This document shows positions 46,310 through 58,272 of a DNA stretch of 64,000 bases, piece after piece. The stretch comes from Dactylorhiza incarnata (taxonomy: Eukaryota > Streptophyta > Magnoliopsida > Asparagales > Orchidaceae): positions 1-64,000 of the forward strand of contig JAWHQI010000272.1 of assembly GCA_033032865.1 (NCBI GenBank), read 5' to 3'. The notes under the pieces are model-generated. The model was not told the origin of the DNA and did not search any database. It worked only from the letters and a program-made list of their open reading frames with translations. Position 1 is the stretch's first letter; the number at the start of each line of letters is the position of its first letter. The translations under genes and the position numbers were made by a program.

Positions 46310-47290
46310 GAGTTAGATGAAAGCATGAAGCGCTATAAAGCGAAGACCGCGGATGGGTCTAACGTTGAATTCTCCTTCGAGGATGGTCGTTTATGGAAGA
46401 ATGCTAGACTGAGTATCCCAAAAGTTGCCAAATTATGAGAAGAATTGATGTACGAGGCTCACTTTACCAAGTACTTGATCCACCCGGGGAGCACAAAGAT
46501 GTATATAGACATGAAGAAACTCTTTTGGTGGCCAAGTATGAAGAAAGACATTGCTCTCTACGTGGCCAAATATCATACTTATGCATTGGTGAAGGATGAA
46601 TGTAAAAGATCTGGTGGGTATCTAAAGTCTTTGCCGATTCCGGAATGGAAGTTCGACGATATTTCGATGAATTTCGTACACGGATTGCCAAGATCACATC
46701 ATGAAAACGTCGCCATTTCAGTGGTCGTAGATCCTTTGATTAAAGTATCACACTTCATTCCGAACCGGAAGGATGATTTCGTGGAAAAGTTAGCCAAGCT
46801 ATATGTTGATAATATCGTACGATTGCACAGAGTTCCCCGTAGCATCATAAGTGATCAAGATGGGCATTTCACATCAAATGATTGGAAGCTGGTCACCAAC
46901 TATTGATTACCAAGCTAAAACTTAGCATGACCTTCCACCCGCAAACGAATGGGCAGACCGAGAGGACCAATAGGATAATGGAAGACATGCTCTGGATGTG
47001 TGCCTTAGATTTCAGAAAGAGATGGGAGGACCGCTTCTATATGATTGAATTTGCCTACAACAACGTCTACCATGCAAGTATTAAAATGACACCATTTGAA
47101 GCCATTTATGGTAGAAAGTGTCGTACGCCTTTGGCTTGGGCAGAACGGGCGACACGAAGTTGTTGAAGCGCAAAGACGTGGATGGAGAAAATACATCAAT
47201 CCAGGCAATAAGAGAGTGGTTGTTAATTGCCCAGGATAGGCAAGCGAAGTACTGCAATGCAAATCACCAGAACATCGAGTTCGCCGTTGG
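46310..47290 (+). pseudogene. Integrase remnant
   Basis: The zinc finger keeps its His residues but has YHTYALV in place of the CxxC pair. In the core the first Asp is Asn (ISMNFVHGLP), while ISDQDGHFTS and the NGQTERTNRIMEDML Glu remain. A frameshift occurs near 46900. C-terminal EFAYNNVYHASIKMTPFEA and YGRKCRTP are clear chromovirus signatures. Confidence 0.85.
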
Positions 47291-47303
47291 CGATTGAGTT
47301 TAC

Positions 47304-47772
47304 TTGAAGATCAGACCGTTCAAAGGAGTATTGAGGATCCGACGCTTGAAAAAGCTAAGTCCAAGGTACTTAGGGCCGTTCGAGATCTTGGAGCGCATTG
47401 GTAAAGCTGTATACCTGCTTTCTCTATCTACAAAGCTAATCAGTCTGCATGATATATTTCACATTTCAGTGTTCCAAAAACCTGTGAAAGAGCCTACACA
47501 TATTGTTGCGGTCGACAAAGTGCCAAGAAATGGTGCGCTAGCGACGAAAGACAAGCTCATTCGCATCGAAGACATCGAAGTGAGAGTTGCGGAACAAATC
47601 CATTCGGATGGTAAAGGTCCTTTGGGACAATTGCGGGAGAGTGGAACTCTCTTGAGAAAGAGAGCAAACCATGCTTGCAGAGTACCCAGAGCTATTTCTC
47701 TCAGGTATAGATTAATTTTGTACTTTACTGTTTTCATAATTTTGGGTCAAAATTCTTTTAAGGGAGTTGGAG
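47304..47772 (+). pseudogene. Integrase C-terminus and chromodomain remnant
   Basis: KLSPRYLGPFEILERIGKA and SLHDIFHISVFQKPV are the GPY/F-type end of integrase. The chromodomain that should follow (PIRI.D...) starts as KLIRIEDIEVR, then changes frame; its tail (about 47675-47705) is readable in another frame as AEYPELF. Chromodomains direct integration to particular chromatin. Confidence 0.8.
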
Positions 47773-47773
47773 T

Positions 47774-49582
47774 TGTAACACCCCAGTTTTCACAATGCTG
47801 TGAAGGAAAGCTCTCTGTAGCTAACGCCCAGCAGTAGGTACTACCGCTGGCAGTAGCTATATCATTTAGATGAGCCTAGTATCGTTTAGATGAACCCTGC
47901 ATCGGCTAGAGAGGCTCGTATCGTCGAGACACTAACATCGGGCGGTAGGTGCTACCGTTGGCAGTAGCTATATTATAGGGAAGCTTCGTTGTGATGTCGA
48001 GAAGGTGTCGTCGAGAAGGTATTGTCGAGAAGATATCGATTAGACGCTAGCGCGACGCGGTAGTGATACCGCCGGTGGTAGGTCTTCAAGTCGATATGAA
48101 GCAATATCGTCGAGAGAACAAGACGGTATGCTGAGGTTAAGATCAATTACTAGCGCGGCGTGGTCGTGCTACCGCCGGGTGATAGTTGACGGACCAGATC
48201 CACGAAATAGCGATCATGGCAGTCAAATCTTTAAGCCTTTTGATCAAACGTCTGGGAGATGTTCCAGGAATTATTAGGGCGTGAGCAGAGGAATTTTATC
48301 CTCATTTTCATAAGTCTTTCCTCTCTCCAAGCTTGAGAAAGAGGAAAGCCAAGGAGGAAGAAGAAGACTCTTTCCGCCATTGACGGAGCTCCGAAGCTCC
48401 GAATCGCGAACCAATTTCAGATCCGCGGAGAGCGGCCCAGTGCGGTTCTTTCCATCCGATTGAAATCTCGGATTCATGGCGCCAAAGAGACCGATAAGGG
48501 TAACGATCCTTCTTCCTGGTCTTAGGACGTATTTTGGTCCTTTCATCCCTTTTCTATGCATGCATAAGGTTGTCTCTTTCACTAATTAGTGATGTGTAGG
48601 TCCCTCTAATTCTTTGAAACTCTAGGTCGATTGTGTCCGTCCCCGTCATGTATTGCATGTAGAAATCTGGTAGTCATACGAATTTAGGCATTTTGTGTGA
48701 AGCCTATCTGTGGCCGTTATCTTGGATCGGTGATGCTTGATTGTGACATGCATTTAGTTTAAGCCTAGAATGTGTGCCGGAGAATGACTCCGTGAGATAT
48801 ATCATTTTAAATGCGGGACTCGAGTTTTTGGTGTCTTTTGGAGAGCCTAACGGAAGCCCCCATGCTTGGGTTGTGGTTGAACGCAAACATTCACCACGAG
48901 TTTTGAAGTGAAGTTGTATTGTACCTCCTTCGTTAGTTATGTTTGCAAAACCTATGTCCTCTTGTAAGGATTAGGTGCATTGCTTATCTTTTGTTTAGCA
49001 CTTGTATGTGTTAAACCCTTACGGGCCGAGGCAAAGCCGTACCTGTGTCGTGCGATGGATCATGATGGCTAGAGCACTGGCAAAGCGGAACCGAGCCCGT
49101 TTCCATGCAGATCGGTGAGAGGTCTTAACTTCTTATACGTCGTACGTTCATGAGAGAGGTCGTGAAAGGTGTTCACCTAGACCATCCAAAAAATCTTTTT
49201 CCACCTAAGATTGTATAACTTAGGGTGGTGTTGGTGCTCGTGAAGGAGTATATTTGAAACATGCCTTGTGTGCATGAAATGTGTAGTTGTGAGTACCCAC
49301 ATTTGTGTTGCTTTGAATTGATGTTATGCCAGCCTCATGCGGTTGCTTAGTCGGTTGTGGGGATCCTCGGGGTGAACCCAAACAACATCATGTGCATACT
49401 TAGGTTCCCCTTTTCTTGATGCTCAACCTAGAAGATTGATTACGCTTAAAACCTCATATTGTGTAGAATAGACGCACTTTCTTTATTATATTATATGTTG
49501 CATGTACGACATGCTTGCAGGTTAGCGGTGCCCCGCTCCTGATCCTGCTAGAATGGTTGGGAGGTGAGATCGTTATGCGATT
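47774..49582 (+). repeat. 3' LTR of Del/Tekay-like element (truncated)
   Basis: TGTAACACCCCAG... . Roughly 90 percent similar by eye to the 5' LTR, with indels (e.g. an extra 44 bases near 48870), implying considerable age. Confidence 0.8.
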
Positions 49583-50741
49583 TATTGGGAATATTTCCCT
49601 CAATGTTCCCTTGATTTGAAGAGACATCACACTCAATGCTTAGTACATATTGTATTTGATAAACCCTATTTTACATCATGTCAATGCAGGGTTAGGTTAT
49701 TCCAATCAATTGAATAGTTCTGTGGTTTTACTGTCGAAACTGCTGAGACCACAACATGGTCTCAGCTGAACCACTGAGATGCATCCAGAGCAGCTGAGAA
49801 GGAGTTTGTCTCAGGTGAGCTGCATTTAGACAGAATTCGCTGAAAAGACTAATTGTCTCAGCGGATCCACTGAGACGAAGACAGATTCAGCTGCTGAGAC
49901 TGAAGACTGTCTCAGCCCAGCCGCTGAGAAAGATTCATATTTAAATAAAGCCTGGCGGGATCTGCTTTTGGCGCAAGTGCCTGGAAAGCAAGATAACCTT
50001 TTCTAATTTTGTCCATGCTGTGTCAGGGCCCTCTTCATAGCCATTGGAGATTGAAGGGAGTATAAAAGATGATGTTATGGCATTATAGAAGGTGTGGAAA
50101 ACATTCTGAAATCAAAGCAACTATGTCATTGACGACATCCACAACTATTTATCAGCCTGCTTCCTGAAGCTACAAGCAAGCATCTGAGATAATATAGCTC
50201 TTCCTGATTTAATCTTAAAGAGCAAGTAGATCATTCTTCATCAACTGAAGAAGAATATCAGATAGAAACAAGGACTAAAGCTACTGCCATTCAACCCTGC
50301 TTCAAGACAACACCCGCTGTACATCAACAACAGAAGACCAGAGCTGAAGGTTAAATCTTGTCTGTCCTCTGTTGTATAAGTAAACAATATAATCTCTGTA
50401 AGAACATTATTGTTCTGAGCTTGTAGGGCTGTTGAGCCTGAGCTTGTAGGGCTGTTGAGCCTGAGTGTGTAGGGTTGTTGAGCTTGAGCTTGTAGAGCTG
50501 TACTCCCAGCTTGAGTGTAGGATCTCTGAGGAGATCTGAGGTAGGGCTTCTTGATAGACCCGAGGTAGGAAATCAGGAGGATTTCTGAGGTGTAAGAGTT
50601 GGAGCACTCTGACGGGTAGGGTTGTTGAGCCTGAGGTAGGTCTGTTGAGCCTGAGGTAGGGTTTGGAGCAAACCTGAGAGATCCCGAGGGATCTGAGTTA
50701 TAAGCTCTTGGAGCTGAGTTTTTGGAGGAGGTTGCCTTGTC
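49583..50741 (+). repeat. LTR of Sirevirus-like family, left part
   Basis: Starts TATTGGGAATATTTCCC, comparable to TGTTGGGAAA starts of the related LTRs. Contains GTCTCAGC/GCTGAGAC words (49740-49930) and a TTGTAGGGCTGTTGAGCCTG array (50420-50660). Split at 50741 by the young copia element and resumes at 56264. Confidence 0.6.
50737..50741. repeat. Left TSD TTGTC
   Basis: Matches 56264-56268. Confidence 0.95.
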
Positions 50742-51392
50742 TGTTAGAGCCAAGCGGTCTCGAAGGTTTGAACTCCCGCGATCTGAAGCCAGCAGTCTGT
50801 GCGGTCTCCAGTAATCAGACCGCGGCTTTCCCTCTGATGTACCAGATCGCGCCAGATAAAGATAAATTGAAGTTGCGCGGTTACAAGACAGCGGTCTGCG
50901 CGGTCTCCCAGATTCAGACCGCGACTTCTCCTCAAGTATACGAGGTCGCGCCTTGTGAAGATCAACATCATTCTACCTCTCCAAGCGGTCTAGAGCCAGC
51001 GGTCTCAGCGGGCTCCAAGTACAAGACTGACGGTTCATCTCGGATATACCGGATCGCTTCTTGTGGAGAGAAGCGATCTGATCCTCCCGATCTCTCCCTT
51101 ATGGGGAAGTGTTCGCCACAACGGTCTAACCACCAGACGGTCTCCTCTGTCACACGACCTTCCTCCTGTAGTGTGACCGCCCGATCTCACTCCAGATCGC
51201 AGAGGTCGCTGCGGTCTCAATATTCATGATCGCCCAGACCGCCCAGCTCTCTTGTGTATTTGTATTTGTATTTAGTCCCACATCGTGTATTTGTATTTTA
51301 CTGTTTCCCTCCTAGTCTTTATAAAGGAGGCAATACTCTTGTAATAGTTAGTTTTTTGGAAATAAAAATTCCGTTATTTTCAAATTCTCACA
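50742..51392 (+). repeat. 5' LTR of young copia element
   Basis: TGTTAGAG...TTCTCACA, 651 bp. TATA-like TCTTTATAAAGG at 51317-51328. The word GCGGTCT (or CGGTCT) recurs about ten times in the first 480 bases. Confidence 0.97.
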
Positions 51393-51404
51393 TGGTATCA
51401 GAGG
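51393..51404 (+). other. Primer binding site, tRNA-Met(i)
   Basis: TGGTATCAGAGG directly after the LTR. Confidence 0.95.
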
Positions 51405-51548
51405 ACTCGATCTCTTCGACCGGTCTCTGTTTCTTTTGACCGCACGGTCCGTGCGATCTTCCGCCGATCTTTCTTTCTCTGCCCGCACAGTCTGTGCGAT
51501 CTCTCTTCGATCGGCCTTTCGTCTCCAGGCCGCGCGGTCTTCTTTCTC

Positions 51549-54500
51549 ATGGGTTCCCCATCTGTGAATCCAACCCCACCCCCCCAACCCCTGCCACCTC
51601 CTGTGGCTATCTCTACCCCCTCTGGGAATCTTGGCACCTCTTCCAAGCTCACTAGCTCTAATTATCCTGATTGGAGTGTCTCCTTCACCTTCCTCTTACG
51701 CTCCCAACGCAAGCGCCACCATCTCACCGATGATCCTCCTCCCCATGGCTCTGCTACCCTTGAAGATTGGGATGCTAGTGATGCTCTTGTCCGCACCTGG
51801 CTTGCTAACAGTCTCTCTGATGAGTGTCTCCCTATCATTCGTCATGATGAGACTGTCAAGGCAGCCTGGAATCATCTTGCGGCCCTTTACTCCAAAGGGG
51901 CCAAAACCTCCCGCATCTACACCTTATATGCCGATCTCTTTGCCCGCCCCACCATGGATCCAACCACAGCATATCAAACTGTTCAGGCCCTTGGGGCTGA
52001 ACTCCTTCAGCATCGCCCATTTTCTGCTGATCTTGCTGAACAGCATAAACACTTCCAGGAACTCCTGGTTGTGTGTTACCTTCTCCGTCTTCCGGAGTCC
52101 TATGAGATGATACGACAACAAATCCTTGGAGAAGCTGAATCTCCAACTCTTGATGCCACCGCTGCTCGGGTCTCTGCTGTTACCTCTCTTCTCCAACGAC
52201 CCCTGTTGTCTTCCCCACCTACTCCAGAGAGCTTTGCTCACCGGGCTGACCGAGGTCACCCTAGTGGCCGTGGTGGATCTCTTGGTGGTCGTGGACCTCC
52301 GCGGCCCGTCTGTTCTCATTGTGGTCGGAGGGGCCACCCAATTGATCGTTGTTATCTCAAGCATCCTCACCTTCGTCCTCTTGCTGCTACTTCACAACCG
52401 GGTAATTCATCTCCGTCTGCTTCAGTTGCTACCTCCTCAGGTAGCGCGCACGTGGTTACTAAAGGTAAATGGCTCATTGATTCTGGAGCTACGAACCATA
52501 TGACAGGGAACCCTCATCTTTTCTCCCAGTTGCTCGAGCACAAGAATTTACCCCCGGTTCTAACAGCGGATGGTTCTCCCTCACATGTGTGTGGGACTGG
52601 AATTGTTCCAGTCACTCCGACTATCTCTCTTCAGGACACCCTTTATGTGCCTACTTTTTCGTGCAACTTACTATCCGTCAAGGCTCTCTCTCAACAATTA
52701 CAATGCTCTATTATGTTTACTCCTACTAACTGTTATTTTCAGGATCTTCATACGAAGGAGACAGTTGCTACTGGGACTGAGAGTGGAGGCCTCTACTTCC
52801 TTGACGTTCTTACTGCCCACTCTGCTTCTACCGACTCTGATTCTCTTCATCAATGGCACCTCCGTCTTGGTCATCCTCCACCTCGGCTGCTGTATCAACT
52901 TCTACCTCACCTCACCAAAGATGTCTCTCCTCTCCACTGCGAGGCTTGTCAACTAGGGAAACACCATCGGGCTTCCTACCCTGCCAGGCATGGACGTAGC
53001 TCGACTCGTCCTTTTGATCTCCTCCACTCGGACATCTGGGGTCCTTCTCCTACCAAGACTGTGGGTGGGGGTAGTTTATATTTTGTTACTTTTATTGATG
53101 ACTTCTCTCGATGTACTTGGGTGTATCTGTTAAAAGAACGCTCAGAACTTTTTTCTGTTTTCAAAACCTTTTATAATGAAATTTCTACTCAGTTTGGAGT
53201 ATCTATCAAGGCTATTCGCACTGATAATGCTAAAGAGTATGTTTCCAATCAATTTTCTGAATTTTGCATGAATCATGGTCTTCTACATCAGACAAGTTGT
53301 CCTTACACTTCTCAACAAAATGGCATCGCGGAACGTAAGAATCGTCACCTCCTTGATATGGCTCGCACCTTACTCTTCCAGATGAATATGCCCAAACCTT
53401 ATTGGGGTCATGCCATTCTCATCTCCTGCTATCTCATCAACCGCATTCCCTCCACCCTTCTTCAAGGCTCCACTCCCTTTTCTCTACTATATCCCACCTC
53501 CCAACCCTTCTCCCTACCTCTCAAGGTGTTCGGTTGTACTGCGTTTGTCCACATTCCTTCCCCCGGTCGGGACAAACTCTCTCCTCGGGCTGTTAAATGT
53601 ATTTTTGTGGGTTATTCTCCAACTCAGAAAGGATATCGCTGCTTTGATCCTCTTCTTCGCAAACAATATGTTTCTGCGGATGTCACCTTCTTTGAAACCG
53701 TTCCCTACTTTTCTAACTCTTCCACCTCTCTGCCTTCTGCGCCTCCTCCAACCACACCCCTCATTCACTCTCCACCACCACCACCACCTATTTTCCCAAT
53801 TCCGCCACCTCTTCCTCTACCTCCACCACCTCCAACATCTCCTTCAACCTGTCCTCCGACTCCGGGGCCTTCTCTCCCAACTCCTGGGACAGCACTATCT
53901 TCTTCCGATGATGACTCTCCTGCAGAAATAGTTACCACTGAAGACATCCCTATTGCTCTTCGAAAGGGAGTTCGCTCTTGTACTCAACATTCTATTCACG
54001 ATGTGGTCACTTTTGCTCAACTTACTCCCTCTGCTCGAGCGTTTGCTATTGCGATTACAGATACTGCCACCCCAACCAGTTATCAGGAGGCTCTTGCCAT
54101 CCCACAGTGGAAGGCTGCCATGGATGAGGAAATCTCCACCCTTCAGGACCGTGGCACTTGGACTCTTGTTCCTCCACCTCTTGGGATGGACGTTGTCGGG
54201 TGTAGATGGGTCTTTGTGATCAAATATCGCGCTGATGGTTCTGTGGACCGCTACAAAGCGCGCTTAGTGGCCAAAGGTTTTACTCAGACATATGGAGTAG
54301 ACTTCTTTGACACTTTCTCTCCTGTCGCTCGACTTACAACAATCAGGGTCCTCTTCTCTGTGGCCGTCAACAAAGGTTGGGAGCTCTCTCAGTTGGATGT
54401 CAAGAATGCCTTTCTCTATGGAGATCTTCAAGAGGTTGTTTTCATGGAGCAACCTCCAGGGTATGTTGCTCCGGGGGAGACTCGTGTATGTAAGCTAAAG

Positions 54501-54554
54501 AAGGCAATCTATGGTCTTAAGCAAAGTCCTCGCGCCTGGTTTGGAAAAATTTAA
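51549..54554 (+). CDS. Copia gag-pol, first frame (gag, protease, integrase, RT N-part)
   Basis: 1001 residues. Gag residues 1-300 include [18 protein letters not shown] and a zinc knuckle [14 protein letters not shown] (about 255-268). Protease [13 protein letters not shown] starts at about 307. Pre-integrase [12 protein letters not shown]...CEACQLGKH is at about 435-480. Integrase acidic residues are in HSDIWG (about 490), IRTDN (about 555) and NGIAERKN (about 591). A Pro-rich linker follows (about 715-770), then RT with [20 protein letters not shown] and [14 protein letters not shown] (first catalytic Asp). It ends at [11 protein letters not shown] followed by three residues and a stop caused by one extra base near 54540. 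The ATG is 145 bases after the primer site. Confidence 0.95.
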   Translation: MGSPSVNPTPPPQPLPPPVAISTPSGNLGTSSKLTSSNYPDWSVSFTFLLRSQRKRHHLTDDPPPHGSATLEDWDASDALVRTWLANSLSDECLPIIRHDETVKAAWNHLAALYSKGAKTSRIYTLYADLFARPTMDPTTAYQTVQALGAELLQHRPFSADLAEQHKHFQELLVVCYLLRLPESYEMIRQQILGEAESPTLDATAARVSAVTSLLQRPLLSSPPTPESFAHRADRGHPSGRGGSLGGRGPPRPVCSHCGRRGHPIDRCYLKHPHLRPLAATSQPGNSSPSASVATSSGSAHVVTKGKWLIDSGATNHMTGNPHLFSQLLEHKNLPPVLTADGSPSHVCGTGIVPVTPTISLQDTLYVPTFSCNLLSVKALSQQLQCSIMFTPTNCYFQDLHTKETVATGTESGGLYFLDVLTAHSASTDSDSLHQWHLRLGHPPPRLLYQLLPHLTKDVSPLHCEACQLGKHHRASYPARHGRSSTRPFDLLHSDIWGPSPTKTVGGGSLYFVTFIDDFSRCTWVYLLKERSELFSVFKTFYNEISTQFGVSIKAIRTDNAKEYVSNQFSEFCMNHGLLHQTSCPYTSQQNGIAERKNRHLLDMARTLLFQMNMPKPYWGHAILISCYLINRIPSTLLQGSTPFSLLYPTSQPFSLPLKVFGCTAFVHIPSPGRDKLSPRAVKCIFVGYSPTQKGYRCFDPLLRKQYVSADVTFFETVPYFSNSSTSLPSAPPPTTPLIHSPPPPPPIFPIPPPLPLPPPPPTSPSTCPPTPGPSLPTPGTALSSSDDDSPAEIVTTEDIPIALRKGVRSCTQHSIHDVVTFAQLTPSARAFAIAITDTATPTSYQEALAIPQWKAAMDEEISTLQDRGTWTLVPPPLGMDVVGCRWVFVIKYRADGSVDRYKARLVAKGFTQTYGVDFFDTFSPVARLTTIRVLFSVAVNKGWELSQLDVKNAFLYGDLQEVVFMEQPPGYVAPGETRVCKLKKAIYGLKQSPRAWFGKI

Positions 54555-56100
54555 TGAAGTTATCAAGATCATTGGATTTGTCCGTAGCTCTGCGGATCAC
54601 TCTCTCTTCATTCGCAAGACATCTCATGGAATGGTTGTTCTAGCTGTATACGTTGATGACATCCTTCTCACAGGCAATGATGTTGAAGGTGTCTCCCTTA
54701 CAAAGAAACATCTCCTCCAACACTTTGTGACAAAAGATATGGGGACTCCCAAGTACTTTCTGGGCATTGAAATCTCAAGGAAGCATAGCTCCATTGTTCT
54801 CTCACAACGGAAGTATGCCATTGACCTTCTAAAAGAAACAGGCCTTCTTGGTGCTAAACCTGCTAAATATCCAATGGCAGTTGGAGACGACAAACTCTGG
54901 AATGATGACTCTCCTCCTCTTCTTGATAGCACTAGATATCGTCGCCTTGTAGGCAAGCTCATCTACCTAACTGTTACAAGACCTGATATCTGCTATGCTG
55001 TTGGGAAGGTCAGCCAGTTCATGCAAGCTCCGAAGGAATGTCATCTTCAAGCTGCTTTAAAAATATTAGAATATGTTAAAGGATCTCCGGGGAAAGGACT
55101 TCTGTTCCAAAGGAACAACCACCTCAAGATAGAAGCCTATTCTGATGCTAGCTATGCTGATGATAAAGGGGATAGGAAATCCACATCTGGGTTCTGTACC
55201 TTCGTGGGAGGAAATTTGGTAAGCTGGAAGAGCAAGAAACAAGCAGTGGTGTCCAGATCAAGTGCTGAGGCCGAATACAGGAGCATGGCCCAAACTACAT
55301 GCGAGTTGAAGTGGTTACGGACTCTCCTTCTAGACTTAGGAGAAGTTTACAACCATCCTTTACCGATGTTCTGTGACAACAAAGCTGCAATCTATATATC
55401 TCAGAACCCAGTCTTTCATGAGAGAACCAAACACATTGTAGTGGACTGCCACTTCATCAGGGAAGAAATCTTGAAGAAACAAATATGCACTCCCTTCGTT
55501 ACTTCAGATAAAGAGCTGGCTGATATCTTCACCAAACCTATATCTTCGTCCTTCTCCGGTGTGTGTAACAAGCTAGGCATGATTGATATATATGCTCCAG
55601 CTTGCGGGGGAGTGTTAGAGCCAAGCGGTCTCGAAGGTTTGAACTCCCGCGATCTGAAGCCAGCAGTCTGTGCGGTCTCCAGTAATCAGACCGCGGCTTT
55701 CCCTCTGATGTACCAGATCGCGCCAGATAAAGATAAATTGAAGTTGCGCGGTTACAAGACAGCGGTCTGCGCGGTCTCCCAGATTCAGACCGCGACTTCT
55801 CCTCAAGTATACGAGGTCGCGCCTTGTGAAGATCAACATCATTCTACCTCTCCAAGCGGTCTAGAGCCAGCGGTCTCAGCGGGCTCCAAGTACAAGACTG
55901 ACGGTTCATCTCGGATATACCGGATCGCTTCTTGTGGAGAGAAGCGATCTGATCCTCCCGATCTCTCCCTTATGGGGAAGTGTTCGCCACAACGGTCTAA
56001 CCACCAGACGGTCTCCTCTGTCACACGACCTTCCTCCTGTAGTGTGACCGCCCGATCTCACTCCAGATCGCAGAGGTCGCTGCGGTCTCAATATTCATGA
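54511..56100 (+). CDS. Copia gag-pol, second frame (RT C-part, RNase H, LTR-encoded tail)
   Basis: Continues the polyprotein in the +1 frame from about 54541. YVDD catalytic motif in [15 protein letters not shown] (about 54650). RNase H acidic sites in [10 protein letters not shown] (about 55140), [10 protein letters not shown] (about 55260) and FCDNKAAI (about 55372); the domain ends ADIFTKPI. The usual copia end YAPACGG is reached at 55605, but there is no stop there: the frame runs 162 more codons through the purine tract into the LTR, ending at 56098-56100. With one frameshift the element probably cannot make full polyprotein unless ribosomes slip. Confidence 0.92.
   Translation: MVLSKVLAPGLEKFNEVIKIIGFVRSSADHSLFIRKTSHGMVVLAVYVDDILLTGNDVEGVSLTKKHLLQHFVTKDMGTPKYFLGIEISRKHSSIVLSQRKYAIDLLKETGLLGAKPAKYPMAVGDDKLWNDDSPPLLDSTRYRRLVGKLIYLTVTRPDICYAVGKVSQFMQAPKECHLQAALKILEYVKGSPGKGLLFQRNNHLKIEAYSDASYADDKGDRKSTSGFCTFVGGNLVSWKSKKQAVVSRSSAEAEYRSMAQTTCELKWLRTLLLDLGEVYNHPLPMFCDNKAAIYISQNPVFHERTKHIVVDCHFIREEILKKQICTPFVTSDKELADIFTKPISSSFSGVCNKLGMIDIYAPACGGVLEPSGLEGLNSRDLKPAVCAVSSNQTAAFPLMYQIAPDKDKLKLRGYKTAVCAVSQIQTATSPQVYEVAPCEDQHHSTSPSGLEPAVSAGSKYKTDGSSRIYRIASCGEKRSDPPDLSLMGKCSPQRSNHQTVSSVTRPSSCSVTARSHSRSQRSLRSQYS
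55601..55612 (+). other. Polypurine tract
   Basis: CTTGCGGGGGAG immediately before the 3' LTR. Confidence 0.95.
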
Positions 56101-56263
56101 TCGCCCAGACCGCCCAGCTCTCTTGTGTATTTGTATTTGTATTTAGTCCCACATCGTGTATTTGTATTTTACTGTTTCCCTCCTAGTCTTTATAAAGGAG
56201 GCAATACTCTTGTAATAGTTAGTTTTTTGGAAATAAAAATTCCGTTATTTTCAAATTCTCACA
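55613..56263 (+). repeat. 3' LTR of young copia element
   Basis: 651 bp; appears identical to 50742-51392. Confidence 0.97.
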
Positions 56264-56590
56264 TTGTCCAACACTGTTAGAAAGGTGTAAAGGGAAAGTG
56301 GACTACCCATAGACATACTGTCTTGGGGAACCACTATAAATAGCTGTCTTTATCTTGATAAGATTTCTCTTACTCTTAATTATTTGATGTATTTTCATGT
56401 CTTTGTGCTGAGGCATTCTTTTCTTTTGAATGCCTCAGGTTTGGATCAGTAGCAGGTTGAGCAGACCAAGTCTAGTTTCTTTCAGACTTGTAGTGGTTGT
56501 TTCCTTTACTCTTGCTTTGAGAGGTAGACTATTATTTTGTTTAGAACTTGTTAAGGATATGGGTTCGTGTCGGTATGTTGACGCCCATAT
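56264..56590 (+). repeat. Sirevirus-like LTR, right part
   Basis: Continuation of 49583-50741 after the TSD TTGTC. GTGGACTACCCA and GGGGAACCACTATAAATAG (TATA, about 56332) match the order in the LTR at 30542-32159. The end is approximate. Confidence 0.6.
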
Positions 56591-57159
56591 CCTGAATTTC
56601 CTTTTGTGATAGACATTGTCTTGATATTTTTATGCTACTGTTGTTGTTGTTGCTGTTAGTGCAAATGCTCTCTGGGAAGGTTTTATGTTAGGATGCATGG
56701 TAGTTATTCTATATACAAAACTGCATAATTCTTCCTACATGACATCTCTTTTTAAACTATTATCACTCTATTTTGAAGCCCGTAGAAGAAATCTTTAGTA
56801 CTTATACTAAATCTAGAAGTTGCATATCATCAGAATGTTGGTTAGTTCATCATTCTCATGTTATATGAATTAAAGTAAATTATGTATTTTTCGCTGCGTA
56901 AATTTATACTTTCTTATTTATGGACTAGTTGATCCATTAAACCGAGGGACACTGTGTTCGAAAACCTTAAACTTAAACTATGTTTTAAATGCAAGTTCAT
57001 GACTTCTAAAGAAACATTGGAAGTAAAGTTGCTTGAGCGTCTGCAGTTGTCCCCTGCACGACGTGACATCATGACGCATATTTTCTCTTACTTTGATAAT
57101 ATATTTTTATATATTGAGAAAATGCAGGTTATGACACCTATCACTTAGAGGATGATCTA
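56591..57159. other. AT-rich spacer
   Basis: No gene or clear repeat. A GTTGTTGTTGTTGCTG tract at 56640 may be a LINE/SINE tail. 56925-57150 might hold remnants of copia coding, but no motif is secure. Confidence 0.3.
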
Positions 57160-57399
57160 TTATCCTACCATAAAGTTACGCGATCTAGAGATTCGTTGAA
57201 GTGGGCAGAAGTCATAGATGATGAAATGGACTTGCTGCTATGAAATAATACCTAACATCTAGTGGACCTCCATAAAGGAGCCAAAGTCCTTAGATGCAAG
57301 TGGGTGCCAAGAAGAAATTGCACAGTGATGGGTCTATAGATATATATAAAGCACGCTAGTCGCTAAAGGCTATAAGAAACAGAGGGGAATTGACTACTT
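57160..57399 (+). pseudogene. Copia reverse transcriptase fragment
   Basis: Peptide pieces WAEVIDDEMDLL, VDLHKGAKVLRCKWV and a GS-D..YKAR-like segment belong to the N-terminal part of copia RT. Stops are present. It is cut off at 57400 by an LTR start. Confidence 0.8.
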
Positions 57400-57600
57400 T
57401 GTTGGGAAAAACTCCTTTTGATTTAACCTAACAAATTAACTATAAGTGATTTTACCTCTTAGGGTTTATTACCCACATTGTATAGTAAGGGTAATCTGGT
57501 CAGTAGATGTCTTAGGATGTCACACTCAACTTAGAGTGTCAGGGCCAAGTCAATGCAATCACAAAACAAGTTAAGATAATACTTACTATTCGACACAACT
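57400..57600 (+). repeat. Sirevirus-like LTR 5' fragment
   Basis: TGTTGGGAAAAACTCC... about 185 bp closely matching 61997-62145 and 62911-62940, then breaks off. Confidence 0.85.
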
Positions 57601-58272
57601 TTGAATGAACAGTTATATTTTCTCAAGAAATTTGCTATTTTTCCCAACAATACCTTTCTGTGTAAAATAGGTTTTGTTACATAATATATGTGACCTAAAG
57701 AGCTCCATCAAGCATTCCGAGTGCATTGATGAAAAAGTTGTGCTGGCTTTCATCAAGTAACTTATTGAATTTGTCACCCCTTTGATTATTAGTGGAAATG
57801 TATTGAAGATTGATCTTACCCTTCTCAACATTGTCCCTGAGAAAGTGGTGCCTTATCTCTATGTGTTTAGTTCTGCCGTGGAGAACAGGATTGGAAGCTA
57901 TAGAAATAGCACTAGAGTTGTCACCGAATATTATGGAGTTCTCAAGATGGAAGTTGTAATCTACTCAGCTTTAGCTGTAGAAGTAGAGATCAGTCTAGCA
58001 CCCATGAATTGACAGGTTCCTGATGTGCTTTTTCTATCAAGCCTGCATCAAGCATAATCTGCATCTGAATAGCCTACTAAGTCAAATCCAGATTCTGCAA
58101 GATACCATAAGCAAAGTTCAGGTGTACCCTTTAGATATCCGAGTATTCTTTTTACAGAACTCATGTGGGATTCTTTTTACACCTAAAATCTAGCACATAT
58201 ACATATAACAAACATGATATCTAGTCTGCTAGCTATCAGATAGAGGAGTGAGCCAATGGTTTTGGATTTATA
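57601..58272 (-). pseudogene. Sirevirus-like RNase H and 3' end
   Basis: Minus strand: RILGYLKGTPELCLWYL, LVGYSDADYA, DRKSTSGTCQFMGARL, GDNSSAISIASNPVLH and RTKHIEIRHHFLRDNV, all in the order of Sirevirus RNase H, with stops and small deletions. TGTTGGGAAAAATAG (minus, from about 57655) just downstream looks like the start of its own 3' LTR. RT upstream is missing. Confidence 0.85.

Larger units (their letters stand above)
42086..49582 (+). mobile_element. Del/Tekay-like Ty3/gypsy chromovirus, decayed
   Basis: Two LTRs of about 1.8-2.1 kb starting TGTAACAC flank gag, protease, RT/RNase H, integrase and a chromodomain remnant. It inserted into the LTR of the preceding element (left flank TATAG). 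The 3' LTR stops at 49582, where another LTR begins, so the right TSD is lost. Gag N-terminus and part of RT/RNase H are deleted. Confidence 0.85.
50742..56263 (+). mobile_element. Young, nearly intact Ty1/copia retrotransposon
   Basis: 5522 bp: LTR 651, primer site, one gag-pol frame broken once, purine tract, LTR 651, TSD TTGTC. I saw no difference between the two LTRs when comparing them by eye, so insertion was recent. Order gag-protease-integrase-RT-RNase H is copia. It sits inside an older LTR. Confidence 0.97.

Noticed and set aside
50708..51229. 173-residue open frame near the 5' LTR
   Set aside because: It is the LTR copy of the polyprotein's tail, not an independent gene.
51398..51652. 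Minus-strand frames opposite the copia leader
   Set aside because: Shadow frames of the leader and gag start.
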